Source of the DNA: LD21 sp963715785
GTDB lineage: Bacteria > Bacteroidota > Bacteroidia > Bacteroidales > VadinHA17
Assembly (NCBI GenBank): GCA_963715785.1
Contig: OY970276.1
Span: 2,046,001-2,110,000 of the forward strand
Length of the DNA: 64,000 nt
Reading direction: 5' to 3'
A model generated the notes under the pieces. That model was not told where the DNA came from, made no database searches, and saw only the letters and a list, made by a program, of their open reading frames with translations. Shown here piece after piece: positions 1-9,317 of this stretch (position 1 is the first letter of the stretch; every line of letters starts with the position of its first letter). The position numbers and the translations under genes are program-made.

Positions 1-1147
1 CCAGAAACATGTTTGCAAGTGTCAGATAGATATGAAGGTCATACAGGTAATTTATAACCAGGGTCCCTATAAATATCATAAAAACTCCAAGAAGTCCGCC
101 AATAAGCGAAAGAAGCATCGATTCTACAAGAAACTGCTGAAGAATGAAGAATTTTTTTGCTCCAAGTGCTTTCTGAATGCCAATAATATTTGTTCTTTCT
201 CTCACGGAAACAAACATTATATTCGCAATTCCAAAACCACCTACCAGGATTGCGAATCCCCCGATTATCCATCCTCCAATGTTGATTCCGGCAAATACCC
301 CGTTAAAACTCTGTGAGATAAGACTTGCCCTGTTCATTGAAAAATTATCGATCTCATTTGGCTGAAGTCTCCTGGCCGCCCTTAGGATCATTGTTGCCTC
401 ATCACTTAATTCCTGTATGGGAACTCCCTCTTTGGCCTTTATCATAAGAGTGGCATTGAGAAAATTATTCTTCATGTTAATAAAGGTCTTTCCAAAGTTA
501 TACGGAACAACTGTCTGGTCGTCCATCCCATTATCCCCGATTCCCCCTGTGCCTTCCTTTTTAAACACTCCGATTACATTTGTTTTCTTACCCGAAATAG
601 TTATCTGTTTCCCGACTGGATCAGCCTTTTCAAATAATCTCTCGGCAATAACTGCGCCAATAATAGCCACATTTTTACCTGATGATGATTCCTCAGGCGA
701 AAAATAGCGGCCATTCTCGATTTCAAATGATCTTATGTTTTGAAATTCAGGAGTTACGGCAAAAACATTTGCATCACTGGCCAGGTTCTTCCTGTATTTT
801 ATCTGTTCAGGCTGCATTACTGTGAAACACGCTGAAGCAGTCTTGGTCGACCTGTTCAGCACAGCCTGATAATCTGATGTTGATACAACCGGCCATTTTA
901 TTATGTCCCACCACTGGAGATGGGTATTGAGTCCCCAGGGCCACTTATTTACGTAGATAACATCCTCTCCCATAGAGGCTATGGAGTCGTGGATAGATTT
1001 TTCCATCCAGTCCAGCACAGTGAATACAGAAATGATTGAAAATATGCCTATTGTTATCCCGAACAGGGAGAGAAAGGTCCTTAGCTTATTGACAATTACA
1101 GAGTTAACCGCAAACAGAAAACCCTCTTTAAAAAGTCTGAAAAACAT
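1..1147 (-). CDS. MacB/FtsX-family ABC transporter permease (3' part outside window)
   Basis: This is the 5' portion of an inner-membrane permease read leftward from an ATG at 1147; about 382 codons are open to the window edge. The N-terminus has a short cytoplasmic lead and a hydrophobic helix around residues 20-45 (KLRTFLSLFGITIGIF), the usual MacB_PCD start. A large periplasmic domain follows, and then the FtsX core with GGFGIANIMFVSVRERTNIIGIQ and KALGAKKFFILQQFL, which are hallmark segments of MacB-type permeases. The family works with a separate ATPase, and sometimes a membrane-fusion protein, to export or mechanically transmit signals for peptides, lipids or lipoproteins. It is divergent from purH and no ATPase partner is in view, so the partner probably lies to the left. 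The substrate is unknown. Confidence 0.88.
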   Translation of the reverse strand, partial: MFFRLFKEGFLFAVNSVIVNKLRTFLSLFGITIGIFSIISVFTVLDWMEKSIHDSIASMGEDVIYVNKWPWGLNTHLQWWDIIKWPVVSTSDYQAVLNRSTKTASACFTVMQPEQIKYRKNLASDANVFAVTPEFQNIRSFEIENGRYFSPEESSSGKNVAIIGAVIAERLFEKADPVGKQITISGKKTNVIGVFKKEGTGGIGDNGMDDQTVVPYNFGKTFINMKNNFLNATLMIKAKEGVPIQELSDEATMILRAARRLQPNEIDNFSMNRASLISQSFNGVFAGINIGGWIIGGFAILVGGFGIANIMFVSVRERTNIIGIQKALGAKKFFILQQFLVESMLLSLIGGLLGVFMIFIGTLVINYLYDLHIYLTLANMFL

Positions 1148-1177
1148 CTTGCTATATTTAGATACTATTTATGAGGC

Positions 1178-1185
1178 CAAAGATA
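1178..1185 (-). promoter_or_regulatory. Bacteroidota-type promoter -7 box (TATCTTTG) for the FtsX-family permease
   Basis: On the minus strand TATCTTTG matches the Bacteroidota -7 consensus TAnnTTTG. It lies about 31 bp upstream of the permease ATG in the 153-bp gap to purH. No convincing -33 TTTG was seen at the usual distance. Confidence 0.45.
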
Positions 1186-1300
1186 CGAAAATCATTTAAC
1201 GCAAATAATCATATATTATAATGTATTAGGTTATTAAAAAAAATATCTATTTTTAGACGCCAGAAGAGGGATATCCAACACCGGTCATATTTATCAGATA

Positions 1301-2824
1301 ATGAGTGACAAACGAATTCAAAGTGCTCTTATTTCAGTTTTTTATAAAGAAGGATTAGACGAGATCGTGAAAATTCTTTATAAATTAGGGATAAAGATAT
1401 ATTCCACAGGAGGCACATACAGCTTTATTAGTGATCTAAATGTGCCTTCCATAAAAGTGGAAGATCTGACATCGTATCCATCTATCCTGGGCGGAAGAGT
1501 CAAGACATTGCATCCCTCGGTATTTGGAGGAATTCTTGCCAGAAGAGAAAATGAGGATGATCTTGAACAGCTTTCAAAATTTAAAATTCCTGAAATTGAC
1601 ATGGTAATCGTTGATCTTTACCCATTCGAAGAAACTCTGAAGACTTCTGGCAAAGAGGGGGAGATCATTGAAAAAATAGATATAGGCGGTATTTCGCTCA
1701 TCAGGGCCGCTGCTAAAAACTATAGTGATGTTCTTGTCGTTTCGGGCAGAGAGCAGTACCCCGATCTCCTTCATTTGCTTAAAGAAAAGGACGGGAAGAC
1801 TTCTATCTCTGACAGAAGACTGTTTGCAGCAAAAGCATTTCAGACATCTTCACACTATGACACTTCCATATTCAATTATTTTAACAGGGAAGCTTCATTA
1901 CCTGTATTCAGGGAAAGCATTAACCTGTCGTATCCCCTTCGTTATGGTGAAAATCCGCATCAGAAAGGGATATTTTTCGGGAACCCCGAGCTGATTTTTG
2001 AGAAGCTGCACGGGAAAGAAATATCATATAATAATCTTCTTGATCTTGATGCCGCATTAAATCTGATTGATGAATTCAATTCTCCCACCTGCGTTATTAT
2101 TAAGCATAATAATGCCTGTGGAGTTGCTTCAAGGGATAATCATCTTGATGCATGGAAAGATGCGCTTGCTTGTGATCCTGTGTCGGCATACGGAGGTGTA
2201 ATTGTCACTAATACCAGGGTGGACGATGTGGTTGCAGCGGAAATTGATAAAGTTTTCTTCGAAATAATAATTGCTCCTGATTATACCGAAAACGCCCTGA
2301 CGACCCTTAAGCATAAGAAGAACAGGATAATTCTCAGGAGAAAAGGTTCTGAAAGGAATAATTTCAGTTTCAGGTCATTGCTTAATGGTGTTTTGTGGCA
2401 GGAGCGCGACAACAGTACGGAAACTGCCCTGGAGATGAAACCGGTTACAGAAAGGGTTCCTTCAGCGGTAGAACTGGAAGATCTGGTCTTTGCCAATATC
2501 ATTGTCAAGCATAGCAAGTCAAATGCAATTGTGATTGCTAAGGACAGACAGCTGTGTGCAAGCGGCATTGGTCAGACATCGAGGGTGGATGCTTTGAAAC
2601 AGGCGATCGGAAAAGCAAAGTCGTTCGGATTCGATCTTAAAGGTTCAGTGCTGGCATCTGACGCTTATTTCCCGTTTAAAGACAGTGTGGAAATTGCGCA
2701 TGAAGCAGGCATAGCTGCAATAGTGCAACCTGGCGGATCGGTAAGAGACCAGGAGTCAATCGATTATTGTACTTCAAATGGGGTGGCAATGGTATTTACA
2801 GGTATACGGCATTTTAAACATTAA
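1301..2824 (+). CDS. purH: Bifunctional AICAR formyltransferase / IMP cyclohydrolase PurH
   Basis: PurH catalyses the last two steps of purine synthesis: formylation of AICAR with 10-formyl-THF, then ring closure to IMP. The 507 residues match the normal family length of about 510-530. The N-terminal IMP cyclohydrolase (MGS-like) domain, about residues 1-130, shows STGGTYSFI and GGRVKTLHPSVFGGIL. The formyltransferase part has RYGENPHQ near residue 213, IIKHNNACG near 265-275 (the K-H catalytic motif) and a final QPGGSVRDQE segment. The gene lies 22 bp upstream of mreB in the same orientation, so it probably heads the cell-shape operon. Confidence 0.97.
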   Translation: MSDKRIQSALISVFYKEGLDEIVKILYKLGIKIYSTGGTYSFISDLNVPSIKVEDLTSYPSILGGRVKTLHPSVFGGILARRENEDDLEQLSKFKIPEIDMVIVDLYPFEETLKTSGKEGEIIEKIDIGGISLIRAAAKNYSDVLVVSGREQYPDLLHLLKEKDGKTSISDRRLFAAKAFQTSSHYDTSIFNYFNREASLPVFRESINLSYPLRYGENPHQKGIFFGNPELIFEKLHGKEISYNNLLDLDAALNLIDEFNSPTCVIIKHNNACGVASRDNHLDAWKDALACDPVSAYGGVIVTNTRVDDVVAAEIDKVFFEIIIAPDYTENALTTLKHKKNRIILRRKGSERNNFSFRSLLNGVLWQERDNSTETALEMKPVTERVPSAVELEDLVFANIIVKHSKSNAIVIAKDRQLCASGIGQTSRVDALKQAIGKAKSFGFDLKGSVLASDAYFPFKDSVEIAHEAGIAAIVQPGGSVRDQESIDYCTSNGVAMVFTGIRHFKH

Positions 2825-2846
2825 AACATAATTAATCAGTTCATAA

Positions 2847-3869
2847 ATGGGACTATTTTCATTTTTAACACAGGAGATTGCAATCGATCTCGGTACGGCA
2901 AACACCATTATTATTCACAATGATAAAGTTGTGGTCGATGAACCATCCATTGTGGCAATAGATAAGAATACCGGCAAGTTGATCGCGATAGGCGAAAAGG
3001 CGCGCCAGATGCATGGCAAAACGCATGAAAGCATTAAAACCATCAGGCCTCTGCGCGATGGCGTTATTGCCGATTTTAACGCTGCTGAGCTGATGATAAG
3101 GGGAATGATCAAAATGATCAATAAAGGCCCACAGCTCTTCTCTCCTTCGCTTAAGATGGTCGTTTGCATCCCTTCAGGTAGTACTGAAGTGGAGATTCGT
3201 GCGGTACGCGACTCGTCGGAACATGCGGGCGGACGTGATGTCTATATGATATATGAGCCGATGGCTGCTGCAATCGGGATTGGACTGGATGTTGAAGCTC
3301 CCGAAGGTTGCATGGTGGTAGATATTGGCGGAGGAACTACTGAGATAGCCGTTATCGCCCTTGGCGGAATAGTTTGCAATAAATCAATAAGAATTGCAGG
3401 TGATGGATTTACCGCTGATATTCAGGCATATATGCGTCATCAGCATAATATTAAAATTGGTGAGCGCACGGCTGAAGATATTAAAATCGGTGTTGGTGCT
3501 GCTCTGCCCGATATTGATAATCCTCCACCTGATTTTGTTGTAAGGGGACCAAATATTATGACAGCTCTCCCGATCGAAATACCGATCTCTTACCAGGAAA
3601 TAGCTTATTGCCTCGATAAATCACTATCAAAAGTTGAGGCAGCTCTCCTGAATGTTCTGGAACAGACACCTCCGGAACTTTATGCCGACATCGTGAATAA
3701 AGGTATTTACCTTGCCGGGGGCGGGGCCTTGCTGAGGGGACTCGACAGAAGATTAACCGATAAGATCAATATCCCTTTTAATATTGTCGAAGATCCGCTG
3801 CATGCAGTTGCGCGTGGTACCGGCGTTGCTCTGAAGAATGTGGATAAATTTCCGTTCCTGATGAGATAA
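2847..3869 (+). CDS. mreB: Rod-shape determining protein MreB (actin homologue)
   Basis: MreB is the bacterial actin homologue that polymerises under the inner membrane and guides lateral-wall synthesis. The 340 residues are the normal length. Phosphate-1 loop IDLGTANTII lies near residue 13, phosphate-2 loop VVDIGGGTTEIAVI near 155, and the adenosine motif YLAGGGALLRGLD near 290. It is the first member of the mreB-mreC-mreD-PBP2-rodA set, and mreC starts 14 bp after its stop. Confidence 0.97.
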   Translation: MGLFSFLTQEIAIDLGTANTIIIHNDKVVVDEPSIVAIDKNTGKLIAIGEKARQMHGKTHESIKTIRPLRDGVIADFNAAELMIRGMIKMINKGPQLFSPSLKMVVCIPSGSTEVEIRAVRDSSEHAGGRDVYMIYEPMAAAIGIGLDVEAPEGCMVVDIGGGTTEIAVIALGGIVCNKSIRIAGDGFTADIQAYMRHQHNIKIGERTAEDIKIGVGAALPDIDNPPPDFVVRGPNIMTALPIEIPISYQEIAYCLDKSLSKVEAALLNVLEQTPPELYADIVNKGIYLAGGGALLRGLDRRLTDKINIPFNIVEDPLHAVARGTGVALKNVDKFPFLMR

Positions 3870-3882
3870 TCTTACGGCGTGA

Positions 3883-4704
3883 ATGAGGAATCTGCTGAAT
3901 TTTCTGGCCAGATACAATAACCTGATCATCTTTCTGTTTCTTGAAGGTATAGCTTTGTATTTAGTTTCAACCAGGAACAGCTACCAGAATTCCAGGATGG
4001 TGAATGTTGTAAGAGGTGTGACTAGGGGAATCGAAGCTAAAATTTATAATTCCAGATCATACTTTAGTCTTCACCAGATCAATGAGAAGCTGGCAGAGGA
4101 GAATTCGGTTCTTAAAAACAAATTGGGACAGTTGACCAAAAAAGATAATTCACCTTTTTTTTCAGTTAAAGATTCTGTTTTAAAACAACAATATCTTTAC
4201 ACCTCCGCTGAAGTAATTGAAAATTCAATTAACCGGCAGAGGAATTTTTTTACTATTAATAAAGGAGAAGACCAGGGCATTAAGGTTGATATGGCAGTAA
4301 TTTCAGCAAATAGCGTTGCAGGTGTTATTGTGGGTTGCTCAAAAAACTATTCAGTTGCCATGTCACTTCTGAATCTCGATTTTAAATTAAGTGCCAGGAT
4401 TAAATCAAATGGATATTTTGGCTCCCTGAGCTGGGATGGTAAGGATTACCGTTACGCAGTATTAAGTGAGATTCCGCAGCACGTTCTGGTAAATGTTGGA
4501 GACACTATTGAAACAACCGGCTATTCGGCGATCTTTCCGGAAGGTGAACTGGTTGGTACGGTAAGCGATTATGAGAAATTCGGCGGAGACTTTTATAAGA
4601 TCACTATTCTGCTGCAGACTGACTTTAAAAAATTGCACTTTGTGGATGTTGTGGGGAATTTGAAGAAAAAGGAGGAGCTTGAACTTGAAAAAGCATTTCA
4701 ATGA
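3883..4704 (+). CDS. mreC: Rod-shape determining protein MreC
   Basis: MreC is a bitopic periplasmic scaffold of the elongasome that links MreB to PBP2 and RodA. The 273 residues start with a short cytoplasmic segment and one membrane helix around residues 13-28 (NLIIFLFLEGIALYLV). A helical, coiled-coil-like region of about 65-95 (LHQINEKLAEENSVLKNKL) and a beta-rich MreC core (KGEDQGIKVDMAVISANSVAGVIVG) follow. Its stop TGA overlaps the mreD ATG (ATGA at 4701-4704), which indicates translational coupling. Confidence 0.93.
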   Translation: MRNLLNFLARYNNLIIFLFLEGIALYLVSTRNSYQNSRMVNVVRGVTRGIEAKIYNSRSYFSLHQINEKLAEENSVLKNKLGQLTKKDNSPFFSVKDSVLKQQYLYTSAEVIENSINRQRNFFTINKGEDQGIKVDMAVISANSVAGVIVGCSKNYSVAMSLLNLDFKLSARIKSNGYFGSLSWDGKDYRYAVLSEIPQHVLVNVGDTIETTGYSAIFPEGELVGTVSDYEKFGGDFYKITILLQTDFKKLHFVDVVGNLKKKEELELEKAFQ

Positions 4705-5208
4705 TCAATTCAATCTTAAGATTTAGTCTGATTTTTATTTTATTGCTGCTTCTGCAGGTTCTGCTGTTCGACAATATCCAGTTTAGCGGATATGTAAATC
4801 CATATGTCTATATCCTTTTTATTCTTCTTGTTGCCTATTGACATCGCATCGTGGCTGCTTCTTCTGTTGTGTTTTGTAACCGGACTGATTATGGACTTTT
4901 TTAATGGTTCACCGGGAATGCATACTTCGGCAACAGTTCTTGCAGGGTTTCTGCGTCCATACGTATTGAGGATTGTATCTCCAAGCGACGGATATGAAAC
5001 AAGCTCCGATCCTTCGATGACAGTATACGGCTTCAGATGGTTCTTATCTTATTCACTGCTGATAGTACTTATACACCATACTGCACTTTTTTACCTCGAA
5101 GTATTCCGGTTCGCTGATTTCTTCAGAACTATGCTGAGAGTGATATTAAGTACATTATTTTCCATGACTTTCATCCTTCTTCTTGAATATTACAGGAAGG
5201 GAAAGTAA
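4701..5208 (+). CDS. mreD: Rod-shape determining protein MreD, reading frame broken by one +1 shift
   Basis: MreD is a small integral-membrane elongasome protein. The reading frame opens at ATG 4701, overlapping the mreC stop, with MINSILRFSLIFILLLLLQ and a stretch through NPYVYILFILL. It then hits TGA at 4839-4841. The continuation is in the +1 frame (LLPIDIASWLLLLLCFVTGLIMDF...) to a stop at 5208. Joining the frames at CTTG 4827-4830 gives a contiguous polypeptide of about 168 residues with five or so membrane helices, normal for MreD. An internal ATG at 4804 would give only 134 residues without the first helix. Context (mreC upstream, PBP2 downstream) makes the identity secure. Whether the shift is real or a sequencing insertion cannot be decided here. 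Confidence 0.82.
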
Positions 5209-5220
5209 TTTATCCATAAA

Positions 5221-7044
5221 ATGAAAGATTCATTCATTAACAGAAAATATGTCATAATGGCACTTATTGTGCTTGCAACACTTGGTCTGCTGGTGAGGCT
5301 TTTCATTATACAGGTTGTCAAAAGCTCATACAGACTTTCTGCCGACAATAATGTGCTGAGATATGTTCCTCAGTATCCTGCACGTGGTCTTATCTATGAC
5401 AGGAACGGTAAGCTGATAGTATATAACCAGGCTGCATATGATCTGATGGTGGTGCCCTCACAGGTTGCCAGAATGGATACTGTCGGATTTTGCGATCTGC
5501 TTGGAATTTCTCCCGATCTATTTATAAAACAGATGCGGGCAGCAGTAAACTATTCCAGAAGGGCCCCATCGGTATTTCTTAAACAGGTCTCAGACGAAAC
5601 ATATGCCAGATTCCAGGAAAAAATGTTCCTGTATCCCGGATTCTATGTGCAGCCCCGTACTCTCAGGAAATACTCGCTTCCGGTTGCCTCCCATATTCTT
5701 GGATATGTGAGTGAGGTAGATGACGGAGTCATCAGAAATAATCCCTATTATAAACCCGGTGATTACATTGGCAAAAGCGGTATAGAAGAATCGTATGAAA
5801 AAGAGCTGCGTGGCAAACGAGGTGTAAAAATCTTTCTTGTTGATGTTTTCAGCCGTATAAAAGGTTCGTACGAAAAAGGCAGACTCGATACTGCGGCTGT
5901 TCAGGGCTCCGATGTTGTAACAGGAATCGATCTCGATCTCCAGGCTTATGGCGAGCAGCTTATGAAAAACAAAAGGGGAAGCGTTGTTGCCATTGAACCT
6001 TCTACCGGTGAGGTGCTGACACTTATCTCAGCTCCTGATTATGATCCGGCATTGCTGGTAGGAAGAGTCAGGTCGGAGAATTTCGCGAAGCTCCAGAGCG
6101 ATACTGTTCAACAACCATTGTTCAACAGGGCGACAATGGCATCATATCCCCCGGGATCGACATTCAAGCCTATTAACGGGCTTATCGGGCTCCAGGAAGG
6201 GGTTATCACCCCTGAAACATTGTTTGAGTGTCACCAGGGATACTTGTTTGTAGCCTGCCATGTTCATCCTTCACCTCTGAATATTGTAGGAGCCATCGGT
6301 AATTCCTGTAATGCCTATTTTTGTCAGGCTTACAGAAGAGTTCTTGAAAATCCTGCCTACAATACGATTGCCGATGCATATATGAAATGGAGGGAATATG
6401 TGAGTGAGTTCGGGTTTGGAAACAAGCTGGGCACTGATTTTGTAAATGAACTTAAGGGCTTTATTCCAACTACAGATTACTATGATAAATATTATGGCAA
6501 GAACAGGTGGAAGGCACTTACAGTTATATCAATGGCTATAGGTCAGGGTGAAATAGGCGCAACACCTTTGCAAATGGCAAATATGACGGCTGCTATAGCT
6601 AACCGGGGATACTTTTATACTCCTCATGTTGTAAAATCCATTGGAACAAATCATACTATTGACAAACGTTTTACAACCAGGCATCAGATAGATATTGACC
6701 CGAAAAATTTTGAGAAAATTGTTGAGGGGATGGAACAAGCTGTAAACAGTGGAACAGCAGCATCTGTTAAATTGAAGGATATAATAATTTGCGGAAAGAC
6801 AGGAACAGCACAAAACCCTCATGGCGCCAACCATGCTGTCTTTATTGCGTTCGCACCCAAGGATAATCCTAAAATAGCAATTGCCGTATTTGTAGAGAAT
6901 GCTGGTTTTGGTGCAACTTATGCGGCACCGGTGGCAAGCCTCATGATAGAAAAATATCTCAGGGGTGAGGTAACCAATAAAGCGTTGGAAAAGAGAATTC
7001 TGGATATGAATCTTGAAGGGAGACCCAGTGAAGCGGAACGTTAA
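5221..7044 (+). CDS. mrdA: Penicillin-binding protein 2 (elongasome transpeptidase)
   Basis: PBP2 is the class B transpeptidase that cross-links peptidoglycan during elongation, partnered with RodA. The 607-residue protein has one N-terminal membrane anchor (about residues 10-33), then a dimerisation/pedestal domain with RGLIYDRNGKLIVYN. The transpeptidase domain follows, with the SxxK motif in PPGSTFKP near residue 312, the SxN motif in GNSCNAYF near 362 and the KTG motif in CGKTGTAQNP near 524. It sits in the canonical place after mreD, and its 3' end overlaps rodA. Confidence 0.96.
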   Translation: MKDSFINRKYVIMALIVLATLGLLVRLFIIQVVKSSYRLSADNNVLRYVPQYPARGLIYDRNGKLIVYNQAAYDLMVVPSQVARMDTVGFCDLLGISPDLFIKQMRAAVNYSRRAPSVFLKQVSDETYARFQEKMFLYPGFYVQPRTLRKYSLPVASHILGYVSEVDDGVIRNNPYYKPGDYIGKSGIEESYEKELRGKRGVKIFLVDVFSRIKGSYEKGRLDTAAVQGSDVVTGIDLDLQAYGEQLMKNKRGSVVAIEPSTGEVLTLISAPDYDPALLVGRVRSENFAKLQSDTVQQPLFNRATMASYPPGSTFKPINGLIGLQEGVITPETLFECHQGYLFVACHVHPSPLNIVGAIGNSCNAYFCQAYRRVLENPAYNTIADAYMKWREYVSEFGFGNKLGTDFVNELKGFIPTTDYYDKYYGKNRWKALTVISMAIGQGEIGATPLQMANMTAAIANRGYFYTPHVVKSIGTNHTIDKRFTTRHQIDIDPKNFEKIVEGMEQAVNSGTAASVKLKDIIICGKTGTAQNPHGANHAVFIAFAPKDNPKIAIAVFVENAGFGATYAAPVASLMIEKYLRGEVTNKALEKRILDMNLEGRPSEAER

Positions 7045-8452
7045 TATATGGTTAGGAATTGACAAGACAGCAATAATCTTGTTTTTGCTCCTTCTTCTTA
7101 TGGGATGGATCAATATTTATGCAGCAGTATACAATGAAGAGCATTCTGGTATCCTGGATTTTTCACAACGGTACGGGAAGCAGTTTTTCTGGATAATTGC
7201 ATCAATTATCCTTGCCGTTTTTATTGTGACAATTGATAACCGTTTTTATTTCTTTTTCTCCTGGTTTATATATGGTGCATGTATGTTGTTACTTGTTCTG
7301 GTGATTATTTTCGGGAAGGAAATAAATGGAGCAAGATCATGGTTTGAATTTGGACCGATAAGTCTTCAGCCATCTGAATTAGCTAAGTTTGGCACAGCTC
7401 TCGCACTGGCCAGTTATTTAAATACCAGAAGACAGGAACTCACACGGCTTTCAATTATAGGCCCCGCTTTTGCGATCATTCTGCTTCCTGCAGTGCTTAC
7501 CCTTCTTCAGCCGGATATGGGTTCAGCAATTGTATATTTCTCACTGTTTATTGTTCTCTTCAGAGAGGGGATGAGCCCTTATATTTTTGTTTCAGGGCTT
7601 TTAATGGTTGTCCTTTTTTTTCTTACGCTTCTTACCAGCAATCTTTCGCTTACGATCGCGTTGATAATCACCGCAGTTATTCTTGTCTGGTTTGTGACCC
7701 GTAAATGGAAATTGGTCTTTGCCGGAACCGGAATATTTTTGGTTATTGCCGGAATTATTTATCTGATTGATCATTACGCAATAAAATCTGTTGGGAATGA
7801 GCTGGGTATTTTTATTTCGCTGATCATCTCCGGTGCAGTATTTGCATTTTATTTTTTTAAAAAGAAGATAGCGTCTGTACTGGTAATATACCTGTTTCTT
7901 GTTGGCAGTGTAATGTATGTAAACTCGGTAGATTTTGCATTCAATCATCTGCTGAAAGAGCATCAGAAAGAGAGAGTTGACATTCTGCTTGGATTCAAAA
8001 CAGATCTTCACGGAACAGGATATAATGTAAATCAGTCAATGATCTCAATAGGTTCCGGTGGATTTTCCGGTAAAGGTTACTTACAAGGCACCCAGACAAA
8101 GTTTAAGTTTGTGCCAAAGCAAAGTTCTGATTTTATCTTTTGCACTGTAGGTGAGGAGTGGGGTTTTATTGGTTCTGCAGTACTTATTGGCATCTACCTG
8201 ATTCTCCTTCTTAGGATTATTTCACTGGCAGAACGGCAGCGTTCAGAGTTTGCCAGGGTATACGGGTATTGTGTTGCCTCAATTCTTTTTACACATGTTT
8301 TTCTGAATATCGGAATGGCCATCGGTATTGTGCCGGTTATAGGTATACCTCTTCCGTTTTTAAGCTATGGCGGCAGTTCATTATGGGGATTTACTATACT
8401 TCTGTTTATTTTCCTGCGACTCGATGCCAGCCGTACGGAGTATCTGATATGA
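7028..8452 (+). CDS. rodA: Peptidoglycan glycosyltransferase RodA (SEDS family)
   Basis: RodA is the SEDS polymerase that extends glycan strands with PBP2. It is a multispanning protein with about ten helices and family motifs GKEINGARSWFEFGPISLQPSELAKFG, LQPDMGSA, the TDLHGTGYNVNQSMISIGSGG segment and the C-terminal GIPLPFLSYGGSSLW. I choose the GTG at 7028 because AAGGGAG at 7016-7022 lies five bases upstream; an ATG at 7013 would add five residues. The start overlaps the PBP2 3' end. The stop at 8452 abuts the stop of the convergent AcpH-like gene with no spacer. Confidence 0.95.
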   Translation: MKRNVNIWLGIDKTAIILFLLLLLMGWINIYAAVYNEEHSGILDFSQRYGKQFFWIIASIILAVFIVTIDNRFYFFFSWFIYGACMLLLVLVIIFGKEINGARSWFEFGPISLQPSELAKFGTALALASYLNTRRQELTRLSIIGPAFAIILLPAVLTLLQPDMGSAIVYFSLFIVLFREGMSPYIFVSGLLMVVLFFLTLLTSNLSLTIALIITAVILVWFVTRKWKLVFAGTGIFLVIAGIIYLIDHYAIKSVGNELGIFISLIISGAVFAFYFFKKKIASVLVIYLFLVGSVMYVNSVDFAFNHLLKEHQKERVDILLGFKTDLHGTGYNVNQSMISIGSGGFSGKGYLQGTQTKFKFVPKQSSDFIFCTVGEEWGFIGSAVLIGIYLILLLRIISLAERQRSEFARVYGYCVASILFTHVFLNIGMAIGIVPVIGIPLPFLSYGGSSLWGFTILLFIFLRLDASRTEYLI

Positions 8453-9064
8453 TCAGAAAGGTATCGTTATCCTGTGAGATATTTCAATTCCAAAATCTTT
8501 CTCCACGTAATCGATGAGCTGTGGAAAAAACTCCATGAAATCATCCTGAAGCGAATAGTAGTTTTTCTTGAGGGCATGCATTGCAAATCTTGTCTCGTTA
8601 GGAAGGGTGGAGCGTTTGCTCATTGTATTCAGAACGTGACGGATACCATGTAAGGTCTGGTACGATTCGATCCAGTTGTTAATTATAAAGAAGGGCATCA
8701 TTTCCCTGACGTTTTCAGGCATTATATCGTAGTTGTTCACCAGAGCCCTGTAGAAATTATATGTAACACTCTCCAGAGGCCTGCGTGAAAAAAAATCCCA
8801 TTCCTTTGTAAGAAAATGATCATATATGATGTCAGTAATTACTCCTGAATATTTATGATATTTCCGGGTGAAGAAAATCTTGCTTCTGTGAACCACCGGG
8901 TGACTGTCGGTGAAGCCGTCAATATGCCTGTGCAAAATAATTCCTTTTCTGATCAGATCGGGGTACTTCAGATAATCACGCCCTTTTACGTAATCACCTA
9001 TGTAATTGCCAATGATTATTTTATCAGAATCACCAGAAAGATATATGTGAGCCAGCACATTCAT
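8453..9064 (-). CDS. Acyl carrier protein phosphodiesterase-like hydrolase (AcpH/DUF479)
   Basis: This 203-residue protein matches the AcpH family, which in E. coli removes the phosphopantetheine group from acyl carrier protein. Visible family segments are MNVLAHIYLSG at the N-terminus, GNYIGDYVKGRDYLKYP, GIILHRHIDGFTDSHPVVHRSK with conserved His/Asp residues, and DIIYDHFLTKEWDFF. It stands alone, convergent with rodA and divergent from the GTPase gene. The biological role in Bacteroidota is not well settled, so the activity is inferred from family. Confidence 0.85.
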   Translation of the reverse strand: MNVLAHIYLSGDSDKIIIGNYIGDYVKGRDYLKYPDLIRKGIILHRHIDGFTDSHPVVHRSKIFFTRKYHKYSGVITDIIYDHFLTKEWDFFSRRPLESVTYNFYRALVNNYDIMPENVREMMPFFIINNWIESYQTLHGIRHVLNTMSKRSTLPNETRFAMHALKKNYYSLQDDFMEFFPQLIDYVEKDFGIEISHRITIPF

Positions 9065-9245
9065 AACATGACATAATAGTACAAAGAATTTGCCATATAG
9101 CTTCTCTTATTGAAAACATTTTCTTTAACATGTTTTCGGACTATGCCTGAATACCTGTTAATAGATTATCATACAGTAATTTAGAGTATGAAATCGGCAT
9201 TTAAAAAAATACTATAAAATGCTCGGATTTTCAGTATGCAAATTA

Positions 9246-9253
9246 TACATTTG
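9246..9253 (+). promoter_or_regulatory. Promoter -7 box (TACATTTG) upstream of the cDPG-synthetase-like GTPase
   Basis: TACATTTG matches TAnnTTTG and lies about 65 bp before the ATG at 9318. A perfect 16-bp palindrome begins five bases downstream, where transcription would start. No clear -33 element is visible. Confidence 0.4.
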
Positions 9254-9257
9254 TTGA

Positions 9258-9273
9258 TTCATTTTAAAATGAA
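9258..9273. promoter_or_regulatory. 16-bp perfect palindrome, possible operator
   Basis: TTCATTTTAAAATGAA is a perfect palindrome placed just after the candidate -7 box of the GTPase gene, a position suited to a repressor site. AT-rich palindromes also arise by chance, so this is only suggestive. Confidence 0.3.
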
Positions 9274-9307
9274 AATTCATTTCCGGAAATAAAATTCTAA
9301 AAAACTA

Positions 9308-9314
9308 AGGAGGA
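9308..9314 (+). promoter_or_regulatory. Strong Shine-Dalgarno site (AAGGAGG)
   Basis: A full AAGGAGG stands three bases before ATTT and seven before the ATG that would follow a typical initiation spacing. Most genes in this window lack such a site, so it fixes the start at 9318 and suggests strong translation. Confidence 0.7.
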
Positions 9315-9317
9315 TTT

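Noticed and set aside
6529..7113. 194-codon minus-strand open frame across the PBP2/rodA junction
   Set aside because: It lies fully antisense to conserved PBP2 transpeptidase sequence and shows no domain; it is a shadow of coding DNA.
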